Of a stretch of 15,375 nucleotides of DNA, positions 1 to 7,670 are shown one piece after another. The DNA is from CBDUBH01 sp965365345 (lineage in GTDB: Bacteria; Bacteroidota; Ignavibacteria; Ignavibacteriales; SURF-24). The stretch covers positions 1 through 15,375 of the forward strand of contig CBDUBH010000088.1 in NCBI GenBank assembly GCA_965365345.1, in the 5' to 3' direction. Every line of letters starts with the position of its first letter. Position 1 is the first letter of the stretch. The position numbers and the translations under genes were made by a program. The notes under the pieces were generated by a model. The model made no database searches. It had not been told where the DNA came from and worked only from the letters and a program-made list of their open reading frames with translations.

Positions 1-68
1 TGTTTTTTTATTTTAAAATTTTATGTGAGATTTGTTCTAGCTTTTGAAGTGAATGATCTATTAAAAAA

Positions 69-827
69 TTATTTTTTATTCTGAAATGAATTGATGAAAT
101 TTGCGGTATGTTCGGAAAGTACTAATTTTCCGCTAATTTCAGCGCGATTTTCTAATAATTTTTCCCAGTGATCTGTTCCTTCCCAAAAAATATTTTTCAA
201 ATTTGAAAGTGCTTCGGGATTATTTTTTGCAAGTTTTGCTGCGAGTAAATTTACGGCTGCTTCAAGTTCGTTTAAGTTATAATAAACTTCAGTAAAAAGA
301 TTGTTTAATTTTGCCCAAGCAGCATCGCGCCAATTCGTATCAATTGCAAGCGCGCTGAAGGCTGCACTGCCGATTTTCCGTTCAACGGCAGGACCAATTA
401 CAAAAGGACCGATTCCAAGATCAAGTTCGCTTAATTTTATAGAAGCAGAATCAATTGCAATTACATAATCGGATGCGGCAACAATTCCAACTCCGCCGCC
501 AACTGCTTTTCCCTGAACTTTTGTAATTATCAATTTAGAACACTTTTTCATTGCAAGAATCAGTCTTGCAAATCCCATAAAAAACTCTTTACCTTCTTCA
601 AAATTGGAAATGCTTTTTAATTCATCGAAAGATGCGCCGGCGCAAAAAGCACTTTCACCGCGGCTTTTTATAACAATTACTTTTGCTTCGGGATTTTTAT
701 CTAAATTTTTAATTTCTGAGGCAAGTTCTTTTAAAAGAGATTTTGGAAGTGAATTTCCTTTTGGATGAAAAAATTCAACTTGAGCAATATTATTTGAAAT
801 TTCAATTTTAACTTCGCCGTTACTCAT
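69..827 (-). CDS. Enoyl-CoA hydratase/isomerase (crotonase) family protein
   Basis: A 252-residue protein of normal length for the crotonase superfamily, which stabilises CoA-thioester enolate intermediates; substrate unknown. The two oxyanion-hole segments are visible: FCAGASFDEL (about residues 61-70) and GKAVGGGVGIVAASD (106-120). The first catalytic glutamate of enoyl-CoA hydratases aligns with Glu134 in SELDLGIGP, but the second glutamate position appears to be Ala/Leu near residue 160. It may therefore be an isomerase, a lyase or a one-glutamate hydratase rather than a classical beta-oxidation hydratase. The start ATG (825-827) has no clear Shine-Dalgarno. The gene begins 27 bases after the stop of the HAD phosphatase gene upstream and is probably co-transcribed with it. 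Family is certain; precise reaction is not. Confidence 0.9.
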   Translation of the reverse strand: MSNGEVKIEISNNIAQVEFFHPKGNSLPKSLLKELASEIKNLDKNPEAKVIVIKSRGESAFCAGASFDELKSISNFEEGKEFFMGFARLILAMKKCSKLIITKVQGKAVGGGVGIVAASDYVIAIDSASIKLSELDLGIGPFVIGPAVERKIGSAAFSALAIDTNWRDAAWAKLNNLFTEVYYNLNELEAAVNLLAAKLAKNNPEALSNLKNIFWEGTDHWEKLLENRAEISGKLVLSEHTANFINSFQNKK

Positions 828-854
828 TCAGCAATTTTCTTTTTCTTAAAAAAA

Positions 855-1520
855 TTATTCGTAATGATGTGTAATTATATTAATTAATTCTTTTATATCA
901 GAAATCAAATAGTCCGGTTTTTCCGCAACTAAACTTTGGCGGTTTCTGTAGCCGTAAGTTACGCCGCAAGTAAAAGTTCCTGCATTTTTTCCGCAGCGTA
1001 TGTCAAGTTCGCTATCGCCGACCATCATCGTATTTTCCGGCTGCAATCCCAAAACATTACAAATATAAATTAGCGCATCGGGTGCGGGCTTTACGGGAAA
1101 TTCAATTCTTCTGCCCATTATTACATTGAAATAACTTGATAAGCCGAAATGTTCAAGAATTTTTTCTGATTGATCCTGCGATTTTGTTGTAAGAAGTGAA
1201 ATATAGTAATTGTTCTTTTGAAGATAATCTAAAACTTTTTCAACATTCGGGTAAACTGCGGATTCATGAATAAAATCGAAGTAATTCAATTTATATTGAT
1301 CAATAAAATTTTCAATATCGGGCATTTGAATTTTAAAATCATCGAAAATATCTTTAAAATGATGTCCTATTTTCAAATTGAATTGATCTTCGGGTAATTC
1401 GCAAACAACATCAAATTCTTTCAAGGTTTTTACAGTACATTTGTAAATTGTTGAATCTGATTTTGTTAAAGTCCCGTCAAGATCAAAAACCACATTTCTT
1501 ATTACCGGCAGTTCTCCCAT
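855..1520 (-). CDS. HAD-superfamily phosphatase, phosphoglycolate phosphatase-like
   Basis: A 221-residue haloacid dehalogenase-type hydrolase, probably a cytoplasmic small-metabolite phosphatase. All four HAD motifs are present: I, VFDLDGTL with nucleophile Asp13 and acid/base Asp15; II, LLTTKS with Thr111/112; III, Lys144 in VKPAP; IV, GDSELD (168-173) with the Mg-binding aspartates. A helical cap of about 70 residues sits between motifs I and II, as in the Gph/PGMB subgroup. The start ATG (1518-1520) is preceded on the minus strand by TTTAGGTA, an AGG very close to the start. It is the first gene of a two-gene unit with the crotonase-fold gene. Phosphoglycolate phosphatase, pyrophosphatase or beta-phosphoglucomutase-like activity are all possible from sequence alone. 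Confidence 0.9.
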   Translation of the reverse strand: MGELPVIRNVVFDLDGTLTKSDSTIYKCTVKTLKEFDVVCELPEDQFNLKIGHHFKDIFDDFKIQMPDIENFIDQYKLNYFDFIHESAVYPNVEKVLDYLQKNNYYISLLTTKSQDQSEKILEHFGLSSYFNVIMGRRIEFPVKPAPDALIYICNVLGLQPENTMMVGDSELDIRCGKNAGTFTCGVTYGYRNRQSLVAEKPDYLISDIKELINIITHHYE

Positions 1521-1621
1521 TACCTAAATAGCATTGTTAAAATTTAAACTAAAATAATTAATTAAAATAACAAAAAAAAGCGAAAAGAAAAGTATTGTAC
1601 TTAAATTTTAACACATAATTA

Positions 1622-1648
1622 TTGATAAATTTCAAATAAATATATAAT
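1622..1648 (+). promoter_or_regulatory. Candidate promoter for the aldolase gene
   Basis: The divergent gap 1521-1736 between the HAD gene and the aldolase gene is very AT-rich. It contains TTGATA at 1622-1627 and TATAAT at 1643-1648. The 15-base spacer is shorter than the ideal 17, and the surrounding composition makes chance matches likely. Nothing else distinctive was seen in this gap. Confidence 0.25.
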
Positions 1649-1736
1649 TTTAATCTTTCTTTTTAATTATTAAGCCATTATTTTGTTTTAGGTTAAATTT
1701 TAAAGTTAAAGTTTATTAATTTTTTTAGGAGATAAA

Positions 1737-2768
1737 ATGCCCGTTGTTGATTATGAAAAATATGTAGCAATGCTTGAGAACGCGCGTAAAAATAAGTTTG
1801 CTTATCCCGCAATCAATGTAACTTCAGAAGCAAGTGCAAATGCTTGTTTGGCTGCTTTTGCCGAAATGAAAAGCGATGGAATTATTCAGGTTTCTACCGG
1901 CGGCGGCGAATTTGCTTCAGGTCAATATTTAAAAGATGCTGCATTAGGCGCAATTTCTTTGGCAAATCATGTTCATTTGGTTGCCGAAAAATATGATATA
2001 AATGTTGCGCTTCATACAGATCATTGCGCTCACACAAAAATTGAAAAATTCTTAAATCCGCTTTTGGAAGAATCTAAAAAAAGAGTTTCACGCGGCGAAA
2101 AACCTTTGTTCAACTCGCATATGTTTGACGGAAGCGAACTTCCTTTAAAAGAAAATATGGATACTTCCGTTGAATTATTGAAAAAATGTGCAGAACTGGG
2201 AATTATTTTGGAAGTTGAAGCAGGTGTTGTTGGCGGTGAAGAAGACGGTGTAAATAATGAAGGAATGCCTGCTGAAAAACTTTATACAACTCCTGAAGAT
2301 ATGGTTGAAGTTTACCGCAGACTTTCAGAAGTAAAAAACGGAAAATATATGTTTGCCGCAACTTTCGGAAACGTTCACGGAGTTTATAAACCCGGCAATG
2401 TAAAATTGCGTCCTGAGATCTTGAAAAACGGACAAGATGCATTAAGAAATGAATTTGGAAGTGATGCCGGATTCTATTTAGTATTTCACGGCGGAAGCGG
2501 TTCATCTTTGGAAGAAATCCGCGAAACTTTGGAATACGGCGTAATCAAAATGAATGTTGATACTGATACACAATATGCTTTTACACGCCCGATTGTTGAT
2601 CACATGTTCAAAAATTATGACGGTGTTTTGAAAGTTGAAACCGAAGTTGGTAACAAAAAAATGTACGATCCGAGAAATTATTTGAAAAAAGCCGAAACCG
2701 GAATGAAAGAAAGAGTCAAACAATCAATTTTGGATCTTCGTGCTGAAAATACAACTTTGGGAAGATAA
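1737..2768 (+). CDS. fbaA: Class II fructose-bisphosphate aldolase
   Basis: A 343-residue zinc-dependent aldolase that reversibly splits fructose 1,6-bisphosphate into dihydroxyacetone phosphate and glyceraldehyde 3-phosphate (cytoplasmic glycolysis/gluconeogenesis). Length and motifs fit the FbaA (class IIA) type. The HTDHCAH motif gives catalytic Asp95 and Zn ligand His96. EVEAG followed by GGEEDG (159-170) matches the E. coli segment holding Glu174 and Glu181/182. His214 in FGNVHGVY and His251 in VFHGGSGSS are the other Zn ligands, and NVDTD (273-277) is the substrate loop near the C terminus. The start is supported by AGGAG at the usual distance. It appears monocistronic: a divergent gene upstream, and its own terminator at 2819-2860. 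No missing residue was seen. Confidence 0.97.
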   Translation: MPVVDYEKYVAMLENARKNKFAYPAINVTSEASANACLAAFAEMKSDGIIQVSTGGGEFASGQYLKDAALGAISLANHVHLVAEKYDINVALHTDHCAHTKIEKFLNPLLEESKKRVSRGEKPLFNSHMFDGSELPLKENMDTSVELLKKCAELGIILEVEAGVVGGEEDGVNNEGMPAEKLYTTPEDMVEVYRRLSEVKNGKYMFAATFGNVHGVYKPGNVKLRPEILKNGQDALRNEFGSDAGFYLVFHGGSGSSLEEIRETLEYGVIKMNVDTDTQYAFTRPIVDHMFKNYDGVLKVETEVGNKKMYDPRNYLKKAETGMKERVKQSILDLRAENTTLGR

Positions 2769-2818
2769 AAAGTTTAGACCTCAAGTTTTACTTTTTTGGA
2801 TAATATAAAGTAAATCGC

Positions 2819-2860
2819 AAACACGGCGAGGAATTTTTTCCGGACCGTGTTTTTCTTTTT
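2819..2860 (+). terminator. Rho-independent terminator of the aldolase gene
   Basis: AAACACGG (2819-2826) pairs with CCGTGTTT (2845-2852). An inner stem GGAA/TTCC sits inside the loop, and the hairpin is followed by a T-rich tail to 2860. It lies 50 bases after the aldolase stop. Confidence 0.85.
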
Positions 2861-2962
2861 AAAAGAGTAAGATTAAGAATTTGAGAATTTTGTTAGTCTG
2901 TAAATTTAATCTATTGATTTTTCATTTTGTAATTTAATTCTTGCTTGCTTATATAAAAAATT

Positions 2963-3052
2963 AATTGTCATTGCGAGGAGAAACGACGAAGCAATCTCTA
3001 TTTTAAAAATCTTTGAGATCGCCACGCCACTTCGTGTCTCGCGATGACAATT
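2963..3052. repeat. Palindromic intergenic repeat, GTCATTGCGAG type
   Basis: The left arm (2963-2998) starts AATTGTCATTGCGAG and ends GCAATCTC. The right arm (3015-3052) is its imperfect reverse complement, starting GAGATCGCC and ending GCGATGACAATT. A 16-base AT-rich centre separates them. Transcribed, it would form a long imperfect hairpin. This sequence type is familiar as a dispersed, non-coding REP/MITE-like repeat in many bacterial genomes. A related single arm and a reversed arm occur at 5619-5866. No coding potential was seen here. Confidence 0.75.
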
Positions 3053-3108
3053 TTTTTATTATTCCATTTTCTCACTTTCCATCTTTTTAACTTTTAATTT
3101 TTGCGTCC

Positions 3109-3142
3109 ACATTGTACATTGTAAATTATACATTTTACATTG
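3109..3142. repeat. Short ACATT-rich repeat before the phosphodiesterase gene
   Basis: ACATTGT occurs twice in tandem (3109-3122), followed by ACATTTT (3130-3136) and ACATTG (3137-3142). Within it TGTAAA (3120-3125) and TTTACA (3134-3139) form a 6-bp inverted repeat. It ends just before the start codon at 3149. It may be a degenerate microrepeat or part of the leader; function unknown. Confidence 0.5.
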
Positions 3143-3148
3143 AGAAAT

Positions 3149-3865
3149 ATGGATTGGCTTACTAAAACTCCGATTACGCACAGAGGATTATTTAATAATA
3201 AAAAAGGAATTCCCGAAAATTCACTTTTGGCTTTTGAACTTGCGGTAAAAAAAGATTACCCGATCGAGTTTGATATTCAAATGCTTAAAGATGGATGCAT
3301 CGTGGTTTTTCACGATACGCTTTTACGAAGAATGACAGGCGAACGCGGCTCAATTTTGAAAAATACTTCAAAACAAATTTCCGAGTTAAGATTGCTTGGT
3401 ACAAATGAAAAAATTCCTTTTCTTCAAGATGTTTTGGATTTGGTAAACGGAAAAGTTCCGTTGATAATTGAAATAAAATCCCGCAGAAAACCCGGCAAAT
3501 TTGAAACACATCTTTTTAATATTTTAGAAAATTATAAAGGCGAATTTGCCGTTGAATCTTTTAATCCTTTTTCTGTAAAATGGTTTAAAGATAATGCTCC
3601 GCACTTTTTACGCGGACAACTTTCCGGAGCAATCGGAGCTTATCGCGCTAAAAAATTCAGACCATTGATCCGCGGCTCACTATTTTTCAGAATGACGCAG
3701 CCAAACTTTATTGCTTACGATATTAATTATTTGCCTTCGCGCAAAATTGCAAGAATGCGAAAATTAGGTTATCCAATTATTGGATACACTGCAAAAAATA
3801 AAGAGCAATTTGAACGTGCAATGCAATTTTGTGATAACGTAATTTTTGAGGGATTTGAAATTTAG
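3149..3865 (+). CDS. Glycerophosphodiester phosphodiesterase, cytoplasmic
   Basis: A 238-residue GDPD-family TIM-barrel enzyme that hydrolyses glycerophosphodiesters to glycerol 3-phosphate and an alcohol. Family residues are present in order: His11-Arg12 (THRG), Glu23-Asn24 (PENS), Glu40 and Asp42 (EFDIQ), His55 (VFHD), Glu108 and Lys110 (IEIKS) and Glu136 (VESFNP). There is no signal peptide or membrane segment, so it is probably a cytoplasmic, UgpQ-like enzyme for phospholipid turnover. ATG 3149 was chosen; an in-frame TTG at 3140 would add three residues (MRN) but abuts a short inverted repeat and has no better ribosome-binding site. No terminator was found after the stop. The gene stands alone between two repeat-containing gaps. 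Confidence 0.92.
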   Translation: MDWLTKTPITHRGLFNNKKGIPENSLLAFELAVKKDYPIEFDIQMLKDGCIVVFHDTLLRRMTGERGSILKNTSKQISELRLLGTNEKIPFLQDVLDLVNGKVPLIIEIKSRRKPGKFETHLFNILENYKGEFAVESFNPFSVKWFKDNAPHFLRGQLSGAIGAYRAKKFRPLIRGSLFFRMTQPNFIAYDINYLPSRKIARMRKLGYPIIGYTAKNKEQFERAMQFCDNVIFEGFEI

Positions 3866-3910
3866 CGATCAGCTTTCAGAAGTTTAAAGTAAACAGTTCA
3901 ATTTTTTCGA

Positions 3911-3998
3911 TTTGTCATTTCGAACGAAGTGAGAAATCTTTTAATAAAATGCAAAGTTTTAGTTCGCTTTGTCATTCTGAACGAAGTGAAAAATCTCT
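3911..3998. repeat. Two direct copies of a GTCATTTCGAACGAAGTGA-type repeat
   Basis: Units at 3911-3941 and 3968-3998 each run TTTGTCATT..GAACGAAGTGA.AAATCT over 31 bases with only about four differences, at a 57-base period. Each unit is itself weakly palindromic. This resembles a second dispersed-repeat type, distinct from the GTCATTGCGAG type at 2963-3052. They fill most of the 253-base gap upstream of the amylase gene; the remainder is AT-rich with no other feature seen. Confidence 0.7.
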
Positions 3999-4118
3999 GC
4001 TTTCAATTATAATATTCTTTACCTCTGTGAAAAATAATTTATGACAACTTTTTACAACTTATAAATTCTATTTTTAATAACTTTATTTCTGAAATAATAA
4101 AATCTCACGGAGAATTTA

Positions 4119-5492
4119 ATGGGTTCTTTTATAAAATTATTCAAAAAGATATTTTTTGTTTATCTGTTTTTGGCTCTTCTTTTAATAAATTTTGCCTCTC
4201 TTGCGCAGCCCAAAAGCAAAGTTAAGCATCCCGAATGGAGCAACAATTCTACAATTTATGAATTAAACATACGCCAATTTTCAAAAGAAGGAACTTTTAA
4301 AGCGGTTCAAAAAGATGTTCCTAGATTGAAAGATTTGGGAGTTGAAATCGTTTGGTTTATGCCGATTCATCCAATCGGCGAAAAAAATAGAAAAGGCTCG
4401 CTCGGAAGTTACTACGCAGTTAAGGATTACAAAGCCGTAAATCCTGAATTCGGAACAATGCAAGATTTTAAAGATCTTGTAAATGAATTTCACAAACATG
4501 ATATAAAAGTTATTATTGATTGGGTTGCAAATCACACTTCGCCCGATAATGTTTGGGTTGAAAAATATCCTGATTTCTACACAAAAGATTCACTCGGAAA
4601 TTTGATTCCGCCCGTTGCCGATTGGAGCGATGTTGCGGATCTGAATTTCGATAACAAAAAACTTTGGAAAGAAATGCAGGACGCGCTTAAATTCTGGGTT
4701 AAAGAAGCAAATATTGATGGTTACAGATGCGATGTTGCCGGAATGGTTCCAATTGAATTTTGGAATGAAACCCGTAAACAGCTCGATAAAATTAAACCGG
4801 TTTTTATGTTAGCCGAAGATCAAGCTGTTGAAATGCACTTCAAAGCTTTTGATATGACTTATTCGTGGGATCTTCATCACATGATGAACGAAGTAGCACG
4901 CGGCGAAAAAAATGTTTCGGATATTGAAAATTATTTTGCTAAAAAAGATGCTGAATTTCCCGCAAGCGCAATAAAAATGAATTTCATAACAAATCATGAT
5001 GAAAATTCATGGAACGGAAGCGAATTTGAAAGAATGCGCGAAATGAGAACCGTAAAAGCTTTTGCGGTTTTAAATCATACAGTTGAAGGAATGCCATTGA
5101 TTTACAACGGACAGGAAGCGGCGTTAGCAAAAAGATTAAGTTTTTTCGAAAAAGATTCAATAAGTTGGGGTGATTACAAAATGCAAGATTTTTATTCTAC
5201 TTTAGTAAATTTGAAAACCGAAAATAAAGCTCTTTGGAACGGACTTGAAGGCGGTGAAATGGTTAAAATTAATTCAGATAAAGAAAAAGAAATTTTTGCA
5301 TTCACCCGCGAAAAAGGGAACGATAAAATTTTAGTCGTAATGAATTTATCAAGCAAAGAACAGGATGTAAATTTGAACGGAAAAAATTTACAAGGCAGTT
5401 ACAAAGAAGTTTTCACAAATGAAAATAAAACTTTTTCTGAAAAAGAAAATTTGAAACTTGATCCATGGGCTTATAAAGTTTTTGTAAAATAG
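4119..5492 (+). CDS. Exported alpha-amylase family (GH13) glycoside hydrolase
   Basis: A 457-residue protein acting on alpha-glucans. Residues 1-29 form a signal peptide (lysines, then a long hydrophobic core, ending ASLA before Q30), so it is periplasmic or secreted. The four GH13 regions are intact: I, DWVANHTS (Asp134, Asn138, His139); II, GYRCDVAG with Arg203 and nucleophile Asp205; III, LAEDQ with acid/base Glu233; IV, TNHDE with His293 and Asp294. A C-terminal beta domain (about 375-457) follows the barrel. It is shorter than SusG-type enzymes and lacks an obvious starch-binding module or lipobox. The start is supported by GGAG at 4109-4112. It may be a maltooligosaccharide-degrading alpha-amylase or alpha-glucosidase; exact specificity cannot be read. 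It is transcribed alone and ends at a strong terminator. Confidence 0.93.
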   Translation: MGSFIKLFKKIFFVYLFLALLLINFASLAQPKSKVKHPEWSNNSTIYELNIRQFSKEGTFKAVQKDVPRLKDLGVEIVWFMPIHPIGEKNRKGSLGSYYAVKDYKAVNPEFGTMQDFKDLVNEFHKHDIKVIIDWVANHTSPDNVWVEKYPDFYTKDSLGNLIPPVADWSDVADLNFDNKKLWKEMQDALKFWVKEANIDGYRCDVAGMVPIEFWNETRKQLDKIKPVFMLAEDQAVEMHFKAFDMTYSWDLHHMMNEVARGEKNVSDIENYFAKKDAEFPASAIKMNFITNHDENSWNGSEFERMREMRTVKAFAVLNHTVEGMPLIYNGQEAALAKRLSFFEKDSISWGDYKMQDFYSTLVNLKTENKALWNGLEGGEMVKINSDKEKEIFAFTREKGNDKILVVMNLSSKEQDVNLNGKNLQGSYKEVFTNENKTFSEKENLKLDPWAYKVFVK

Positions 5493-5515
5493 TTCGTACT
5501 CATTAAAATAAAATC

Positions 5516-5547
5516 AAAGGCGGCAAAAATATTTTGCCGCCTTTTTT
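5516..5547 (+). terminator. Rho-independent terminator of the amylase gene
   Basis: A perfect 13-bp stem AAAGGCGGCAAAA / TTTTGCCGCCTTT (5516-5528 with 5532-5544) with a 3-base loop, running into a T tract to 5547. It starts 24 bases after the amylase stop. Confidence 0.95.
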
Positions 5548-5618
5548 GTTTGCATAAAATTGATTTTATGATTCAATAATTTTTTCATCTTTATCGGTAA
5601 ACCTGAAGAATGATTAAC

Positions 5619-5866
5619 ATTGTCATTGCGAGGAAAGAATTGACAAAGCAATCTAATCGATAAATCCTACTAATCGTCACAATCAATTTCTCAATTTCGC
5701 GATCTCACTTTTCCGTCATTCCGGCTTGTCCGGAATCTTTTGGACTTTATTTTGTAAATATCATATTTAGTCATTTTAGTCGCGGTTCAATAGGAATGCT
5801 GTGGTCTTCATATTTTTATTAAATAACAAAGATTGCTTCAGTCATTTCATTCCTTCGCAATGACTA
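5619..5866. repeat. Composite repeat region bounded by opposed GTCATTGCGA arms
   Basis: Bases 5619-5656 carry an arm beginning ATTGTCATTGCGAGGAA and containing AAGCAATCT. Bases 5828-5866 carry the opposite orientation, starting AAAGATTGCTTC and ending TTCGCAATGACTAT. The two arms resemble those of 2963-3052 but are about 170 bases apart. The interior contains a different small palindrome (5715-5737) and otherwise nothing recognisable. Together with the terminator this fills the 386-base gap between the amylase gene and the GME-fold gene. Confidence 0.6.
5715..5737. repeat. Small palindrome, GTCATTCCGG...CCGGAATC
   Basis: ATTCCGG (5718-5724) and CCGGAAT (5730-5736) form a perfect 7-bp stem around CTTGT, preceded by GTC. 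It is a short hairpin of the GTCATTCCgg...ggGAATC type often dispersed in bacterial intergenic DNA. There is a short T run but no long U tract, and it lies about 220 bases past the amylase stop, so a terminator role is unlikely. Confidence 0.55.
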
Positions 5867-5878
5867 TATTTAATAGCG

Positions 5879-6568
5879 TTACTCTAAAAATAAAATTGTT
5901 CCGCCGTCAAAAAGTTTTCCGTTGTGCAATTCAATTATTTCAAAATCACTTTCTTCTGCAAATTCATTTACTTTTATTGATTCTTTAAAATATTTTAAAC
6001 TTCCCAAAATGAATATTTTATTTTGCCAAACTCCGCAAGCTCCGCCGAAAAATCCGTTTTTAAATCCCGGCAGAATTACATCTTTGGAATCTACATAAAT
6101 TGCATTTAGTCCTTTATTTACAAGCGTTTTATGAATTCCCAAATCTGAAGTTATAAATTTATCATCTTTTAGATGAAGCAAATTGCAGCGTGTGTAACCT
6201 TGATGAACGTCAATATTTATAAGGGTTTGCGAAGATTTTAGAATTTCTTCATCAGTTATGTTTAAATTGTGAATTAAATATTTTTCTGTTGTAACCGCAT
6301 TTAAAATTGCTGAAAACGGATATTTTTCACTGACATTATTTTTGCTCAAATGGATTTGAAAATTATTTTGTTCAAAAATTTTTAAGAAATTTTCAGGAAG
6401 ATTTTTTGTTACTATCAATTTTGAATTCACTTTGCAAAAGAAAATATCGGGATGTCCTGAAATTACATCGTATGTAATTCCGCTTGTGTGAAACTCAATT
6501 AACTCGCCAAATCTTTTTAAATTAATTTTTGCTTCATCCGGAATTTTTTTATCAGCAATAATCAACAT
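5879..6568 (-). CDS. Uncharacterised protein, probable DUF6873 / GME-fold family
   Basis: A 229-residue soluble protein with no signal peptide or membrane segment. I recognise it only by resemblance to a family described as DUF6873 with the guanidino-group-modifying-enzyme (GME) fold; that is recall, not a search result. Distinctive segments are SGHPDIFFC (37-45), EKYLIHN (95-101), HQGYTRC (122-128), ITSDLGIHK (139-147), GFFGGACG (172-179, with Cys178) and KLFDGGTILF (218-227). GME enzymes use Cys/His/acidic residues, so Cys128, Cys178, His122 and Asp142 are candidates, but no catalytic set can be assigned. Its ATG lies inside the end of the upstream radical SAM gene, a 17-base overlap in another frame, so the two are probably translationally coupled. 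Confidence 0.75.
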   Translation of the reverse strand: MLIIADKKIPDEAKINLKRFGELIEFHTSGITYDVISGHPDIFFCKVNSKLIVTKNLPENFLKIFEQNNFQIHLSKNNVSEKYPFSAILNAVTTEKYLIHNLNITDEEILKSSQTLINIDVHQGYTRCNLLHLKDDKFITSDLGIHKTLVNKGLNAIYVDSKDVILPGFKNGFFGGACGVWQNKIFILGSLKYFKESIKVNEFAEESDFEIIELHNGKLFDGGTILFLE

Positions 6569-7577
6569 AAAATTCTCTTTTCATTAATTTCTCATTAGTT
6601 TTGAATTTTACTTTGGGCGCGAAATTTTCAAGCATTAATTTATTTTTTGCTTTGTATCCGATTGCAAAATTTAATTGTTCCGGATTAACAAAAATCAATA
6701 TTTCTTTTTGATCCTTTTTGAAATTGAATTTTGAAAATTCTTCATTCCAGATTTCAGTCATTACAAGCTCGCGGTATGAAATGTGAAAAGGTCCCGCAAT
6801 AAATGAGCTACCGTTTAATAATCCTTCGGAAGGATGTAATCCCATTCGTAAAATTTTCACATTTGCTGAATCAAATACTTTAAAAATTTCTTTTCCTCTT
6901 AATACAGCTTCATCAATTGTAAGCGGAAAATATTTTTTTTGGTTATACAATTTTTCCAGCGCTGTATCTTTTATAACTAAAGTCGGGTAAACGCGTGTAT
7001 TTTCAGCGCCAAGTTCAACAATCCTTTGCGCTGTAAAAATTGATCTTTCCAAATTATCGCCCGGCAATCCTATCATCATTTGCAATCCTAATTTGAATCC
7101 TGAATCAATAATCATTTTTGATGCTTCTTCAACATCTTTAACTTTGTGTCCGCGTCCGGAAAGTTTTAAAACTTCTTCATCCAAAGATTGCGCGCCGAGT
7201 TCAATTGTTTTTACGTTATATTTTTTAAGGAATAATAAAATATTTTTATCAATATAATCCGGACGTGTAGAAATTCTTATTCCGTTTACAGAATTTTGAT
7301 GTATAAATTTATTTGCTTCTTTTAAAAGCGCTTCCTGAATTTCGAAATCAATTCCGGTAAAATTTCCGCCGAAAAATCCAATTTCAATTTCTGAATTTTC
7401 CGGATTAATCGTGGTCAAATTCCTTTCGATCAAACTTTGTACATCTTCAATCGAAGGAATTGTTAATCTTCCCGAAATATTTTTCTGATTGCAAAAAATG
7501 CATTGAAAAGGGCAGGCAAGTTCAGGAATAAAGACCGGAACAGTAAAATGTTTTTTAATTTTGGTTAAATTTTTCAT
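6552..7577 (-). CDS. Radical SAM protein, Elp3-like without acetyltransferase domain
   Basis: A 341-residue radical S-adenosylmethionine enzyme. The cluster-binding motif is ELACPFQCIFC with Cys22, Cys26 and Cys29 (CX3CX2C), which binds a [4Fe-4S] cluster. EIGFFGGNFTGI (65-76) is the GGE-like SAM-contact segment, and GLQMMIGLPG (about 178-187) is a typical barrel strand. The C-terminal part (RMGLHPSEG, AGPFHISYRELV) resembles the stand-alone Elp3/COG1243-like group found in Clostridia, which lacks the GNAT domain of true Elp3. Substrate unknown; a tRNA- or cofactor-modifying role is only inference. No Shine-Dalgarno is visible at the ATG (7575-7577). The downstream GME-fold gene overlaps its 3' end by 17 bases. 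Confidence 0.88.
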   Translation of the reverse strand: MKNLTKIKKHFTVPVFIPELACPFQCIFCNQKNISGRLTIPSIEDVQSLIERNLTTINPENSEIEIGFFGGNFTGIDFEIQEALLKEANKFIHQNSVNGIRISTRPDYIDKNILLFLKKYNVKTIELGAQSLDEEVLKLSGRGHKVKDVEEASKMIIDSGFKLGLQMMIGLPGDNLERSIFTAQRIVELGAENTRVYPTLVIKDTALEKLYNQKKYFPLTIDEAVLRGKEIFKVFDSANVKILRMGLHPSEGLLNGSSFIAGPFHISYRELVMTEIWNEEFSKFNFKKDQKEILIFVNPEQLNFAIGYKAKNKLMLENFAPKVKFKTNEKLMKREFYVDYC

Positions 7578-7670
7578 TTCGCAAAGCTAATCAGAAAAAA
7601 AATATTTTTCACCATAAAATTTTTACGAATTTTCTTGCTTATTTTTCTAACTTTTTTTTCTTAAATAGTA

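Noticed and set aside
1..68. Short open stretch on the minus strand beyond the crotonase-gene stop, reading IDHSLQKLEQISHKILK
   Set aside because: It has no start codon and no recognisable similarity; a frameshifted tail of the crotonase gene is possible but the annotated end already fits the family.
3911..3998. Possible CRISPR array
   Set aside because: Only two units, imperfect, with no third repeat and no cas genes; the repeats match dispersed palindromic-repeat style.
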